Shown in pieces: positions 1-8,018 of a stretch of DNA of 45,133 nucleotides. The translations under genes and the position numbers were made by a program. How positions within the stretch are numbered: position 1 is the first letter of the stretch; every line of letters begins with the position of its first letter. Origin of the DNA: Desulfobacterales bacterium (GTDB lineage Bacteria; Desulfobacterota; Desulfobacteria; Desulfobacterales; JAHEIW01); the NCBI GenBank assembly GCA_030145015.1, contig JAQYWI010000020.1, forward strand, positions 1-45,133. The letters are read 5' to 3'. The notes below the pieces were generated by a model. It searched no databases. It had not been told where the DNA came from and worked only from the letters and a program-made list of their open reading frames with translations.

Positions 1-1
1 C

Positions 2-355
2 GGTGTCAATGGAATCAATACAAGCGCTGAATGGCTAAACGGATCATCATGTTTAGAGATATTGATAGATGATTGCAGTTTCTACATGGACAACCTTGGT
101 TACGAACTCCTTCCCAAATTCAGAAGCCTTCCTCGAAACGCAGCCAGCCCTTTTCAAAAGATCTACGGTCTGAAATTTATAGATCTGATGTCCAGTCAGC
201 AATACCAGCTGAAATCCTTTATTCGAAACCATACGACAGGCGGAATGACACCGAAATTTATTCGAAAATTAAATCAGCACTTCCATCAATTTTTAGACAA
301 AAAGAATTATGGGTCTGCCTGCCGAAACATCAGTCCTCAACGCCCTTCTTTATAA
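2..355 (+). CDS. PilZ-domain protein, C-terminal part (cut by window edge)
   Basis: The frame is open from the window edge to a TAA-class stop at 353-355, so this is the end of a longer gene. Around residues 60-80 of the visible part it has a G-L-K-F-I-D-L block followed by Q-x-x-Q-L-K-x-F-I-x-N-H-T-T-G. That is the usual closing strand and helix of PilZ domains in deltaproteobacteria, where the next residues often read FIxNxTTG. The RxxxR and D/NxSxxG c-di-GMP ligands would lie upstream, outside the window, so binding cannot be judged. A short basic tail of about 30 residues follows the domain. The family binds cyclic di-GMP and adjusts motility or surface behaviour. The assignment rests on the C-terminal signature only. 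Confidence 0.55.
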   Translation, partial: GVNGINTSAEWLNGSSCLEILIDDCSFYMDNLGYELLPKFRSLPRNAASPFQKIYGLKFIDLMSSQQYQLKSFIRNHTTGGMTPKFIRKLNQHFHQFLDKKNYGSACRNISPQRPSL

Positions 356-372
356 TCGAGACGAATTCCGGA

Positions 373-747
373 TTATTTTATCTCAAATAAATTCCCGTCG
401 TAATCCCTGATGAAAGTAAGGGTGCGGTCTCCTTTGGGGATTTGTGACACTTCTACTCCCAGATTGCGACATTTTTTTAGAAAACCTCTTAGGTCCTCCA
501 CCTCAAGACAGACATGCTCAATTTGTCTTACACTGTGCATAGAATGGCTGGAAATGAATATCTCAAAATGGACATATCCGTCCAGGTAGTTGATAATCTC
601 AAGTTCGGAATCAACACCGAAAATGGCTTTAGAAAGAGCACGCGGTAAGATTTTCGGTTCGGACTTTTCTAAACCCAACAGGTGTTTAAAAAATTTATCT
701 GAATTTTTTTCAGAACTGCAGGTCAGTGCCACGTGTCGCAATATCAT
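373..747 (-). CDS. VOC (glyoxalase/dioxygenase-fold) protein
   Basis: Small protein of about 124 residues with the beta-alpha-beta-beta-beta layout of the vicinal oxygen chelate superfamily. It begins I-L-R-H-V-A-L and has a second half-repeat H-V-C-L-E-V-E-D-L, ending R-D-Y-D-G-N-L-F-E-I. Candidate metal ligands are the early His, a Glu in the middle and the Glu of the final FEI. The ATG at 747 is preferred over an upstream TTG at 780 because AGGGAGGGG lies just before it. It is the last gene of a minus-strand group with the zinc dehydrogenase and lsrF, starting about 30 bases after the dehydrogenase stop. The substrate is unknown. Company with a phospho-sugar thiolase and a polyol-type dehydrogenase suggests a small carbonyl or sugar metabolite (inference). 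Confidence 0.75.
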   Translation of the reverse strand: MILRHVALTCSSEKNSDKFFKHLLGLEKSEPKILPRALSKAIFGVDSELEIINYLDGYVHFEIFISSHSMHSVRQIEHVCLEVEDLRGFLKKCRNLGVEVSQIPKGDRTLTFIRDYDGNLFEIK

Positions 748-776
748 TAACCCCTCCCTTATTCTAAAATCCAAAA

Positions 777-1790
777 TCAAAGATTGGGCTTGATAATTAC
801 TTTTATGGACTCACTGCCTTCCATTACCATCTGAAAACCTTTGGCAATATCCTTTAGAGGAAGCCGTTGCGTAATCATGTCGTCTATTTTTATTGTTTCT
901 GATTTCATAAGGTTTATTGCGGCAGCGATATCAGGGGGACCGCAATAATAGGAAGTCATTATTCGGGTTTCCCGGGTCCAGAAGTCATTTATGGGTATGC
1001 TGACTTTTTTATCGGGATGCGGTACCGCAAAAAAAACAATGACGCCACCTTTATCCACACACTTCCATGCTTGATCAACTGCAGCAATTGCCGAGGTACA
1101 CAGGATGACCGCATCAGCCAATTTTTTGTTTTTGGCAACCAATTGTTCCGGAACATTTTCCTCAGCACTAATTGTAAAATCTGCCCCGATCCTCTCGGCA
1201 AATTCCAGTCTTTTTGGGTTGAGGTCCGTGGCGATCACCCGGCAATGTTTGGTTTTGGCAAGCTTCATATGCAGCAGCCCGGACATACCGCTTCCCATCA
1301 CCAGGACCGTCTGGTTTTTGCGCACTTCAGCAAGTTGCTGGGCCCTAACGACGCATGCCAGCGGCTCAATAAAGGTGCTCTGATCATAGGTGATATTCTC
1401 CGGTAAGAGATGCGTTCCATTCTCTATCAGGGATTCCGGAACAAGAATATATTCTGCAAAGCCGCCCGGCAGTCTTTCTTTGACATTAGAACACACCGGA
1501 TAGTGACCGCTTTTGCAGTAATCACATTTCATACACGGCACTTTGGGTGCCACAAATACGCGATCTCCGGGCCTATATTTCGTTACCGATCGCCCCACTT
1601 CAACGACTTCGGCGCCAATTTCATGCCCCTGCACCAGGGGTGCTCTTGGCAGCCGATACCATTCAACAATATCACTGCCGCATATGCCGCATGAGATCAC
1701 TTTGATAAGTATCTCTTTGCGACCCGGTTTCGGCCTGGGCACTTCTTCGATCCTAATATCGTCGTTGCTGTACCACACTGAAACTTTCAT
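777..1790 (-). CDS. Zinc-dependent MDR dehydrogenase (sorbitol/threonine dehydrogenase-like)
   Basis: A 337-residue medium-chain dehydrogenase of normal length. Catalytic zinc ligands are visible as Cys37 in CGICGSD and His56-Glu57 in GHEIG. The structural zinc cysteines are 86, 89, 92 and 100. The Rossmann motif GSGMSG (about 166-171) is followed by an acidic residue (A-T-D-L-N) at the end of strand two, which usually means NAD preference. Substrates of the family are polyols, secondary alcohols or 3-hydroxy amino acids; the exact one cannot be read here. Its start overlaps the lsrF stop by four bases (ATGA arrangement), so the two are translationally coupled, and the VOC gene follows. It may oxidise a sugar alcohol feeding or leaving the LsrF reaction (inference). 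Confidence 0.88.
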   Translation of the reverse strand: MKVSVWYSNDDIRIEEVPRPKPGRKEILIKVISCGICGSDIVEWYRLPRAPLVQGHEIGAEVVEVGRSVTKYRPGDRVFVAPKVPCMKCDYCKSGHYPVCSNVKERLPGGFAEYILVPESLIENGTHLLPENITYDQSTFIEPLACVVRAQQLAEVRKNQTVLVMGSGMSGLLHMKLAKTKHCRVIATDLNPKRLEFAERIGADFTISAEENVPEQLVAKNKKLADAVILCTSAIAAVDQAWKCVDKGGVIVFFAVPHPDKKVSIPINDFWTRETRIMTSYYCGPPDIAAAINLMKSETIKIDDMITQRLPLKDIAKGFQMVMEGSESIKVIIKPNL

Positions 1791-2668
1791 GATTGATTTT
1801 TTAGCGTATTGAAAAGATCCAATGCCTTTTGGGGCGTTTCATTATCATGGACCACTGCCCGGACAGCCTGGAGCATCGCAATCGGAGACTCGGCCTGAAA
1901 AATATTGCGGCCCATGTCCACTCCGCTGGCCCCTTGCTGTACCGCGTTATATGCCATGGTCAGCGCATCCAGTTCCGGTATTTTCGTGCCGCCGGCCATC
2001 ACAATGGGCACCGGGCAGGAGGCACAGACGGTTTCGAAGTCTTTTTCCACATAATAGGTTTTGATGTAATGCGCCCCCAGTTCAGCGCAAATACGTGTGG
2101 CCAGCCTGAAGTAGCGGGCATCGCGGGCCATGTCCTTTCCCACCGCCGTTACCGCAAGGGTTGGGATTCCGTAGCGGGTGCCGATATCCACCATTTTTGT
2201 CATGTTGATAATGGATTGTCTTTCAAATTCAGCGCCGATGAACACCTGGACGGCCATGGCACAGACATTCAGACGAATCGATTCTTCAATGTCCACGGCA
2301 ATCTCCTCGTTGGAGAGCTCCTTTAGGATGCTGGTGCCGCCGGACACTCGCAGTACGATCGGTTTTTGGGTGGCAGGCGGGACCATACTTCTGAGGATGC
2401 CCCGGGTGAGCATCAGCGTGTCTGCGTAGGGCACGATGGGAAGAATATTGACGTCGACGCGCTCAAGGCCCGTCGTTGGTCCCTGAAAATATCCGTGATC
2501 GATGGCCAGCATAACGGTGCGACCGGACTCCGGGTTGAAGATCCGGGCCAACCTGTTTTTCATTCCCCAATCCAGCGAATTGGATCCTTTCAGGAAAAAC
2601 CCCTCCGTTTTCTGGGGTATATCCATATGATACTGTTTTGCCTCCTTTAGATCATCCATATCGGGCAT
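1787..2668 (-). CDS. lsrF: LsrF-family 3-hydroxy-5-phosphonooxypentane-2,4-dione thiolase / class I aldolase
   Basis: 293 residues that can be read alongside E. coli LsrF over the full length. Matching blocks are [59 protein letters not shown] and [12 protein letters not shown]. The Schiff-base lysine of this aldolase fold lies in IKTYYVEK. In enteric bacteria LsrF ends the autoinducer-2 breakdown route by transferring an acetyl group from phosphorylated AI-2 product to CoA. No lsrACDB, lsrK, lsrG or lsrR lies nearby, so the true substrate here may be another phosphorylated diketone or ketose. The start ATG has AAAGGAG about eight bases upstream, and the N-terminus lines up with E. coli. It is the first gene of the operon with the zinc dehydrogenase and the VOC protein. 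Confidence 0.85.
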   Translation of the reverse strand: MPDMDDLKEAKQYHMDIPQKTEGFFLKGSNSLDWGMKNRLARIFNPESGRTVMLAIDHGYFQGPTTGLERVDVNILPIVPYADTLMLTRGILRSMVPPATQKPIVLRVSGGTSILKELSNEEIAVDIEESIRLNVCAMAVQVFIGAEFERQSIINMTKMVDIGTRYGIPTLAVTAVGKDMARDARYFRLATRICAELGAHYIKTYYVEKDFETVCASCPVPIVMAGGTKIPELDALTMAYNAVQQGASGVDMGRNIFQAESPIAMLQAVRAVVHDNETPQKALDLFNTLKNQS

Positions 2669-3056
2669 GCTTTATTCTCCTTTCTCTATTCGTTGTCTCA
2701 GAAATCTAGCTAATCTAACTAATAGGTTGAGCGCGTTGTTCCGTTAGCCCGTAAATATTGAAATAGATAGTATTCCTTTTTAACCGGTTGTAACCGGCTC
2801 AACGGGCAAACCGGCAAACTGAACTGGTGACTTTGAGTGAGCTGATTCCTAATTTTAAATGCATTATCGCAGGTTAAATTTTAGGGTCAAGAAAAACCAT
2901 TTATTGGGGAACAAAGTCTGTGGTATAAACGGTTTAACAGTTGTAGAAAAAACATTTGGATACCGCAACGTTTTTTTGACAACCACGAATAATGCCGGCT
3001 GTGTGGTTGCGAATAATCGATATTCTTATTAAGAATTTCTAGACTGGAGGAAAAGG
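2669..3056. other. Divergent intergenic region, lsrF operon / 3057 ORF
   Basis: 388 bases without a gene between divergent genes. Around 2720-2830 there are loosely complementary GC-rich blocks (GGTTGAG / CTCAACGGG and AACCGG repeats) that could form a weak stem. At 2976 a TTGACA is present but no matching -10 box follows at 17 bases. The stretch 2982-3007 holds the inverted pair AACCAC / GTGGTT with 14 bases between, which could be an operator. Nothing stronger is seen. Confidence 0.4.
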
Positions 3057-3269
3057 ATGGGTGAATGGGATCGGGAAAAACACAGAGCTTTTAGAAAAAG
3101 TTTCAAAGATTTATTATGCCGCCCGGATTACCGGCAAAAAATCGCCGCATTGCCCGAGGAAACAATTGATTATTTTAGCAAAATGCGTGAGTCAACGACC
3201 ACCCGCATAGCGGGTGGCTTGGATTTTACCGCTAAAGGCGGTAAAAGACAGGGGCGCGAAGTGCCCTAA
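3057..3269 (+). CDS. Small basic hypothetical protein, C-terminus read through a hairpin array
   Basis: 70-residue ORF with a good ribosome site (TGGAGG, then AAAAGG directly before ATG). Residues 1-45 look like ordinary protein, rich in charged residues and predicted helical (WDREKHRAFRKSF, KIAALPEETIDYF). From about residue 47 the frame runs into the palindromic array at 3199-3302. The last 23 residues (T-T-T-R-I-A-G-G onwards) are therefore the translation of repeat DNA. Either a repeat landed in the end of a small gene, or the ORF is fortuitous. No family is recognised. The next gene starts 100 bases further on the same strand. Confidence 0.4.
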   Translation: MGEWDREKHRAFRKSFKDLLCRPDYRQKIAALPEETIDYFSKMRESTTTRIAGGLDFTAKGGKRQGREVP

Positions 3270-3302
3270 TCGTTGCGGGTGAAACCGGGCGCGTAGCGCC
3301 CG
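3199..3302. repeat. Array of four consecutive short hairpins
   Basis: Four stem-loops sit nearly back to back: CCACCCGC-ATA-GCGGGTGG (3199-3217), TTTTACCGC-TAAAG-GCGGTAAAA (3224-3246), GGGCGC-GAA-GTGCCC (3252-3266, one wobble) and CGGGCGC-GTA-GCGCCCG (3286-3302). The stems are 6 to 9 base pairs with 3 to 5 base loops. The first straddles coding sequence of the small ORF. No T-run follows any of them, so they are not ordinary terminators. The look is that of a REP/BIME-type mobile palindrome cluster. Confidence 0.75.
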
Positions 3303-3369
3303 ATCGGTATACAAACAACCACCCGGTTTGGAAACCCCAATCAAGTTAACAACCGGATAAAGCCAGGCG

Positions 3370-4221
3370 ATGCTGAACCCTGAGAAAGAAGCCTATATTT
3401 TAGATCAAGCCTATGTGCCGGAGCATTGCATTCGTCTGATGACCCATGTATCCGGCGGCGAACCGTTTCTAATCGATGATTTTTTTATATGCCGTAAAGA
3501 AAACTGGATAATCCTGATCGGCTACCCGCTGGAAGATAATTTCACTCCCGATAAGCTAGAAGCTGTTTTTTCCAAAGTTAAAAAAAAATTTCGTCCCGGG
3601 TTAGTTTCGCTGGTGGCACCACAAATGCCGTCTTCCCTGGCCGCGACCTGCCGGGAAACCCAAAGCGATGCCTACTTCACCCTGGAAACTCAAAAACCGG
3701 TTATCCGCAGCCCGGTAAAGCGCAATCTAAGAAAGGCGCGCCAAAATTTGAGGGTGGAATCTTCTTCTACCATGCAGGAAGAACATCAGGAACTGATGCA
3801 TGAATTTGCTGCCCGTACCCTGTTGTCTGAACGCGTCAAAAGGCTGTTGTTTAAAATGCCGGAATTCGTGGTCCGTGCCGATACGGCATTTGTTCTAAAC
3901 GCCTGGGATAAATCAAATAAACTGGCCGCTTTTTATGTTGTCGATCTTGAAGCCAAGCAGTTTTCCAATTACATTATAGGTTGTCATTCCAAAAAAAACT
4001 ATGTGCGCGGGGCCTCGGATCTTTTGTTATTTGAGCTGATCAATTTGAGCCTGGAATATGGTAAGCCTTATATTCATCTTGGGCTCGGGGTAAATGCCGG
4101 TATCCGCCGTTTTAAGGAAAAATGGGGCGCTGTGCCCACCCGCCGATATGAAATGTGTGAGGTGGCGGGAAAAAAGCCGTCTATTTTAGATACATTGCGT
4201 GCCTTCGCGAATTCACGCTAG
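3370..4221 (+). CDS. GNAT/FemAB-like acyltransferase-fold protein
   Basis: 283 residues. The C-terminal half holds an acetyltransferase-like core: an A-F-Y-V-V-D-L strand, N-Y-I-I-G, then A-S-D-L-L-L-F-E-L-I-N helix, H-L-G-L-G and the ending G-I-R-R-F-K-E-K-W-G. That ending is typical of GNAT/FemAB-like (DUF2156-type) proteins that move an acyl or aminoacyl group. Residues 115-125 are strongly basic (K-R-N-L-R-K-A-R-Q). No signal peptide or membrane segment is seen. The TAG stop at 4219-4221 is the first three bases of the terminal repeat of the element at 4219-4374, so the natural C-terminus may have been replaced. No SD is obvious before ATG 3370 apart from a weak purine stretch. Substrate unknown. 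Confidence 0.6.
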   Translation: MLNPEKEAYILDQAYVPEHCIRLMTHVSGGEPFLIDDFFICRKENWIILIGYPLEDNFTPDKLEAVFSKVKKKFRPGLVSLVAPQMPSSLAATCRETQSDAYFTLETQKPVIRSPVKRNLRKARQNLRVESSSTMQEEHQELMHEFAARTLLSERVKRLLFKMPEFVVRADTAFVLNAWDKSNKLAAFYVVDLEAKQFSNYIIGCHSKKNYVRGASDLLLFELINLSLEYGKPYIHLGLGVNAGIRRFKEKWGAVPTRRYEMCEVAGKKPSILDTLRAFANSR

Positions 4222-4374
4222 AACCTATCTCAAAAATAGTAGATCACGCTCAACAGCAAGGCACCGGCCGACGAAAAAGTCGTTGTTCCCAGCATACACG
4301 ATAGTATGTGAGCATTTTGAGGAGGTCGGTAACGCAGCTGTTGAGTGCGAGATGCATTTTTGAGATAGGTTCTA
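4219..4374. repeat. MITE-like element, family 1 (copy A)
   Basis: 156 bases bounded by perfect 19-base inverted repeats, TAGAACCTATCTCAAAAAT at 4219-4237 and its complement at 4356-4374. A second, internal stem is formed by CTCAACAGC / GCTGTTGAG. The inner core (about 4291-4338) reads AGCATAC, GTATGTGAGCATTT, GGAGG, AACGCAGC in order and is shared with the copy at 34694-34892. No coding capacity and no flanking transposase. Confidence 0.8.
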
Positions 4375-4427
4375 AGATTGTTTGCTGTTATGCATACCCA
4401 TCATAAAAATTGTTTCTATGTGATCGA

Positions 4428-5264
4428 ATGTTTTTTATTAGACCCAAACAAAAAAAGCTAAAAATGATCTGGGAGGTGCAGAAAAACGGCAAGATATCGC
4501 ATCTGGTCGGCACGGCCCATTTTTTCCCGTATAGTTTCCGAAATTCGTTACACCGCTGTTTAGAAAATTCCCGGGTGGTGATGTTTGAAGGTCCTCTGGA
4601 CGATCATAATATGGCCAGGGTCAGAGAGGCGGGATTTGATAAAGAGAATTCACATCACCTTTTTGACCAGCTGGATAATGAAATCATCGCCGGCATCACC
4701 GGTGCATTGATCCCGGTTTGCCGTACCCGAAATGCATCCTATCTTTTAGATTTTTGCAAGGTCGGCCTGGAAGATACGGTGTATGACCTGGTGAAGGGCA
4801 TGAAGCCCTGGCTGGCATTTTTTACCCTGTGGTCAACTTATTTGAAACGCAACGGCTGGAAATATTCGGTGGATATGGAGGGATTTAGTGTTGCCAAAGA
4901 GCTGGGGAAAACGATTGTTTTTCTGGAAACCATTGAGGAACAGATAAAAGTCCTGGAAAACATCTCTTCTGAAAAAATTACCTACTTTCTTAAACAGGCA
5001 GATCGATGGAACGTTTTTGCCGACGACTATGTCAAGAGCTATCTGAAAGGCGATTTAGACAAACTGAGACATTCAGGGATACAATTTCCAACCCGTCATT
5101 ACACAGTCATCAATCAGCGCGATGAAATATTTTATGAGCGCATGCGCAATGAGCTGGAACTTGGCGATGTCGTGGCATTTTTGGGCGCTCCGCATCTAAA
5201 AGGGTTGAACCACTTACTGCTTGCCGATGGGTATCAGGTTCAGGGACCGTGGGTGCCGCGGTAA
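4428..5264 (+). CDS. TraB/PrgY/GumN-family protein (TIKI-like superfamily)
   Basis: About 278 residues. The family marks are GTAHFFP near the N-terminus (the GxxH motif), a strand ending F-E-G-P with the conserved Glu, and a C-terminal F-L-G-A-P-H-L that supplies the second GxxH. These conserved His and Glu residues are thought to form the active or metal site in the TIKI/TraB/EreA superfamily, whose members include peptidases; the bacterial role is not settled. There is no signal peptide, so a cytoplasmic location is likely. The frame can be extended to a TTG at 4410; ATG 4428 is chosen, but neither has a good ribosome site and a later ATG before M-I-W-E-V is also possible. recX starts 13 bases after its stop, so the two probably form one transcript. 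Confidence 0.72.
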   Translation: MFFIRPKQKKLKMIWEVQKNGKISHLVGTAHFFPYSFRNSLHRCLENSRVVMFEGPLDDHNMARVREAGFDKENSHHLFDQLDNEIIAGITGALIPVCRTRNASYLLDFCKVGLEDTVYDLVKGMKPWLAFFTLWSTYLKRNGWKYSVDMEGFSVAKELGKTIVFLETIEEQIKVLENISSEKITYFLKQADRWNVFADDYVKSYLKGDLDKLRHSGIQFPTRHYTVINQRDEIFYERMRNELELGDVVAFLGAPHLKGLNHLLLADGYQVQGPWVPR

Positions 5265-5277
5265 TAACAGAGGCCAG

Positions 5278-5778
5278 ATGACAGAAAACAGAAGACAGAA
5301 TTTTACGCCTCCTGCCCAAAATCCCAACCAACAAGCCATGAATGCGGCAGTTCGAATCCTGACGCATCGTGATCATTCAAGATATGAATTGAAACGCAAG
5401 TTACAACAGCGGGGCTTTGCAAGCGAAGTCATCGATGCGGTGATCCAGGAGTGTGAACGCTTTAATTATATCGATGACCAAAGAACCGCGCGGGTATATA
5501 TTTCACAGCTTAAAAGAAAGCGCTTCGGCAAACGCTACATTCGAATGGCACTGAAAAAGAAGCGGTTGTATGGTGCTGCCATCGAAGAAATACTCATAGA
5601 GAACTATGCAGAAATCGAGGAACGTAAAAATGCCGACAAGTTGATGGGAAAAAAAATGAAGGCATTTAATCAAGAAGAAGATTTAAAAAAAAGAAGAGAT
5701 AAAATCTATCGATTCCTATACTCACGCGGATTCACCAAGGATATAATCGCAGATCTTTTGCGGAATTTAGCTAAATAG
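5278..5778 (+). CDS. recX: Regulatory protein RecX
   Basis: 166 residues with the three-helix tandem repeats of RecX. The N-terminal repeat shows A-V-R-I-L-T-H-R-D-H-S-R-Y-E-L and L-x-x-R-G-F. A middle block F-N-Y-I-D-D-Q-R-T-A-R follows, then G-K-R-Y-I-R-M-A-L. The last repeat reads K-R-R-D-K-I-Y-R-F-L-Y-S-R-G-F. RecX binds RecA filaments and tempers strand-exchange activity. ATG 5278 is used because an earlier frame start lies inside the TraB-family gene and has no family sequence; AGAGG lies shortly before it. recA is not in the window, so the usual recA-recX pairing is absent here and RecX is linked to the TraB-family gene instead. Confidence 0.88.
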   Translation: MTENRRQNFTPPAQNPNQQAMNAAVRILTHRDHSRYELKRKLQQRGFASEVIDAVIQECERFNYIDDQRTARVYISQLKRKRFGKRYIRMALKKKRLYGAAIEEILIENYAEIEERKNADKLMGKKMKAFNQEEDLKKRRDKIYRFLYSRGFTKDIIADLLRNLAK

Positions 5779-5815
5779 ATGTAGGGTTGAATAGCTTGAC
5801 TATATACCGAAGTTC

Positions 5816-5943
5816 TTAAATCCCAAATCACAAAACACAAATATCAAACAAATTACAATGACCAAAATTCAAAATCCCAAACATGTTTGGTCATTGAAAA
5901 TTGAGATTTATTTGAAAATTGGTGCTTAAAATTTGGGATTTAA
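5816..5943. repeat. Long AT-rich palindrome
   Basis: Outer arms TTAAATCCCAAAT (5816-5828) and its perfect complement (5931-5943), and an inner pair CAATGACCAAA (5856-5866) with TTTGGTCATTG (5886-5896). Between them the sequence is built from variations on CAAA-TC-CAAA. It lies between the convergent recX and PilZ genes and could act as a bidirectional transcription barrier. Confidence 0.75.
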
Positions 5944-5949
5944 ACCACG

Positions 5950-6540
5950 CTAGCTGGCTATTTCTAATACTTCTTCGGGTTTTTCTGAAAAAGATTTTAA
6001 GATCCTGACCTGGTCTTTGGTTAAGTGGTGAAATTTCACACCGGATCCGCGGGCGTCGGACCAAACGACCTCACCGATTAAGTCTAACGGTTTGCGGTCT
6101 TCGGGGGATGAAAATCTAAGCAGCATTTTCAATCCGCCGGAAAACGATTTGTTGTTTTCAATAAATGCACCGGAGCTGCTTATATCTAAGATATAACTGC
6201 TGAATTTCCGGCCCCGAATTTTAAAAAGGACGTTGATCAAGCAATCTTTTCTGGCGTGCGCTCTTCGATCCGGTTTCTCTTTTTCGGGCTGCATTTCTTC
6301 CAGATGTTTCATAAATATAAACCTCTGCTGGTGTGACATATCAATTGTCATTTTAAACAAAAAGTTTGCCATACTGCCGTTGAGGAATTGCTTGAAAAGA
6401 TCGAATTGCTGCTTTTCAGAAAGCTTGCCTAACAGGTAATACAATCGGGCGACGATCTCAAACTCATTCATCTTTAGGTCAGCGGACGCATCGGTGAATT
6501 CTTTTTTTAGCTTAAAAGACCGTTGTAGCGTTGAGATCAT
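5950..6540 (-). CDS. PilZ-domain protein with intact c-di-GMP motifs
   Basis: 196 residues from the ATG at 6540. This start is preferred to one 13 codons upstream because GTGAG precedes it, while the upstream one has no ribosome site. The N-terminal 90 residues are helical and charged and resemble nothing named. The PilZ domain begins with R-R-A-H-A-R, giving the RxxxR loop, and continues to D-I-S-S-S-G, giving the D/NxSxxG motif. It ends G-V-K-F-H-H-L. Both ligand motifs are complete, so cyclic di-GMP binding is likely. The protein is probably cytoplasmic and may pass the signal on through its N-terminal helices. It is a single gene, convergent with recX and divergent from the methyltransferase gene. 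Confidence 0.85.
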   Translation of the reverse strand: MISTLQRSFKLKKEFTDASADLKMNEFEIVARLYYLLGKLSEKQQFDLFKQFLNGSMANFLFKMTIDMSHQQRFIFMKHLEEMQPEKEKPDRRAHARKDCLINVLFKIRGRKFSSYILDISSSGAFIENNKSFSGGLKMLLRFSSPEDRKPLDLIGEVVWSDARGSGVKFHHLTKDQVRILKSFSEKPEEVLEIAS

Positions 6541-6945
6541 TTTTTGCTCACTTTCTTTCTCAAAGTGATGACAATGCATTTATTGCGGTTCGTCAGAAAT
6601 GCATAGATCGGCTTAATCGCGTGATCGGCAGATGAATTGAAGTTGAAGTATGAGCATTTTAGCGGATCTGCGCATTTTGTTATTCTAGTGATTTCTGCAA
6701 AAATCGTGCAAACTGCTGGAAAATTCGTGATAGCAATAAAATTCAAATACTTAATTAAAGTGAACGGGTCTGGAATTTAAAGGATAGTGTGAAATGAGCG
6801 AATGAAAATTAGGTAACCGATTTCATAAATTTAATCTAAAATCGCAAGAAACGGGTGGCGAAGTTTCCTCATTTTGCCTATCTTATATTTTAATTTGAAA
6901 CGCTCGTTTCAGGTTGGATTAAACTTCAGATAGGAGGTAATTTTA
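6541..6945. other. Divergent regulatory region, PilZ gene / methyltransferase fusion gene
   Basis: 405 bases without a gene. A short palindrome GAAACG-CT-CGTTTC lies at 6897-6910, about 35 bases before the methyltransferase ATG and just upstream of a strong ribosome site (TAGGAGGT, 6931-6938). It could be an operator for the fusion protein's own AraC domain (inference). No convincing -35/-10 pair was found. Confidence 0.35.
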
Positions 6946-7803
6946 ATGCAGGCCGAGGCCTTTTCACAAACATCCATCGATTATAAACGCATCGAGAAAG
7001 CCATTCAGTTTCTTGCTGAAAACTTTCATTCGCAACCGAGTTTAAAAGAAATTGCCGCTAAGATTTACGTGAGCGAATACCACTTCCAGCGCCTTTTCAG
7101 CCGCTGGGTGGGTATCAGCCCTAAACGGTTTCTGCAATTTTTAACCAAAGAGTATGCCAAGACACTCCTGGAAAAGTCGATCAATCTTTTAGACGTTACC
7201 TACGAATCGGGTCTGACCAGTCCCGGCCGTCTGCATGACTTATTTGTCACCTGTGAAGCGGTAACGCCGGGAGAATACAAAGCAAAGGGAGAAGGCCTTG
7301 AAATCGCCTATGGTTATCATGCCACCCCGTTCGGCGAATGTATGCTGGCAAAAACCGATCGAGGCATTTGTGGCTTAAGTTTCGTTCAAAAAGATGATCG
7401 CCAACCTGTTTTTGATAGTTTGGCACATAGATGGCAAAATGCAAAATTGATTGAAAATCCGGCTGTTACCCGACCGCTTATCAAAAGGATTTTCAACCCG
7501 TCGGAGGAGAAAGATTCCACGACACTCCATCTGGTCTTAAGCGGCACCAATTTTCAAATCAAAGTGTGGGAGGCGCTGATCAAGATTCCAATGGGCGCTG
7601 TGGTTTCCTATGAGGATGTTGCGGCTCACATTGGAATGCCAAAAGCCTCACGCGCCGTTGGCAATGCAGTTGGAAATAATCCGGTCTCCTTTGTTATTCC
7701 CTGTCATCGTGTTATTCGTAAAACAGCCGAATTCGGAAATTATGGTGGCGGGGTTGCCCGGAAATTGATGTTACTGGGATGGGAAGCCGTCCAGATGAAC
7801 TGA
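6946..7803 (+). CDS. AraC-type regulator fused to methylated-DNA--[protein]-cysteine methyltransferase (Ada-like)
   Basis: 285 residues in two parts. Residues 14-112 are an AraC/XylS helix-turn-helix pair (S-L-K-E-I-A-A-K-I-Y-V-S-E-Y-H-F-Q-R-L-F at 32-51). Residues 120-285 are the O6-alkylguanine transferase, with the acceptor Cys253 in P-C-H-R-V and the DNA-binding helix R-A-V-G-N-A-V. The N-terminal zinc domain of E. coli Ada, which takes methyl groups from phosphotriesters and turns Ada into an activator, is missing. Repair of O6-methylguanine should work, but the usual switch is absent, so activation must be sensed another way or the AraC part only guides binding. A strong TAGGAGG ribosome site precedes ATG 6946. 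It stands alone with no alkA or alkB beside it. Confidence 0.88.
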   Translation: MQAEAFSQTSIDYKRIEKAIQFLAENFHSQPSLKEIAAKIYVSEYHFQRLFSRWVGISPKRFLQFLTKEYAKTLLEKSINLLDVTYESGLTSPGRLHDLFVTCEAVTPGEYKAKGEGLEIAYGYHATPFGECMLAKTDRGICGLSFVQKDDRQPVFDSLAHRWQNAKLIENPAVTRPLIKRIFNPSEEKDSTTLHLVLSGTNFQIKVWEALIKIPMGAVVSYEDVAAHIGMPKASRAVGNAVGNNPVSFVIPCHRVIRKTAEFGNYGGGVARKLMLLGWEAVQMN

Positions 7804-8018
7804 TAAAACTCCCCGGGACGAAGCGCGGCGGGACGGCCGAAATCGTTTTTAGCAAAAAACGTCCTGACTTCCAGCCTATATAACTACATTCCTATTTGTG
7901 CGAAAACCCTTCATTACCTGGCGCTTTTAAGATTGCGCATCTTGAATGATTTCATTTTGTGATTAAGGTAATATCAGAAGACAGTCATAGTCGACCGCTT
8001 TGGTGTATCTGAGGAGAT

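Noticed and set aside
2976..3004. Sigma-70 promoter for the 3057 ORF from TTGACA at 2976
   Set aside because: No -10-like hexamer is found at 16 to 18 bases distance.
3199..3302. IS200/IS605 end or integron attC sites
   Set aside because: No TnpA, TnpB or integrase gene is near, and the stems lack the attC core-site pattern.
7935..7960. Sigma-54 promoter before the ABC-GGDEF gene (TGGCGC ... TTGC)
   Set aside because: The two elements are fifteen bases apart instead of twelve between the conserved G residues.
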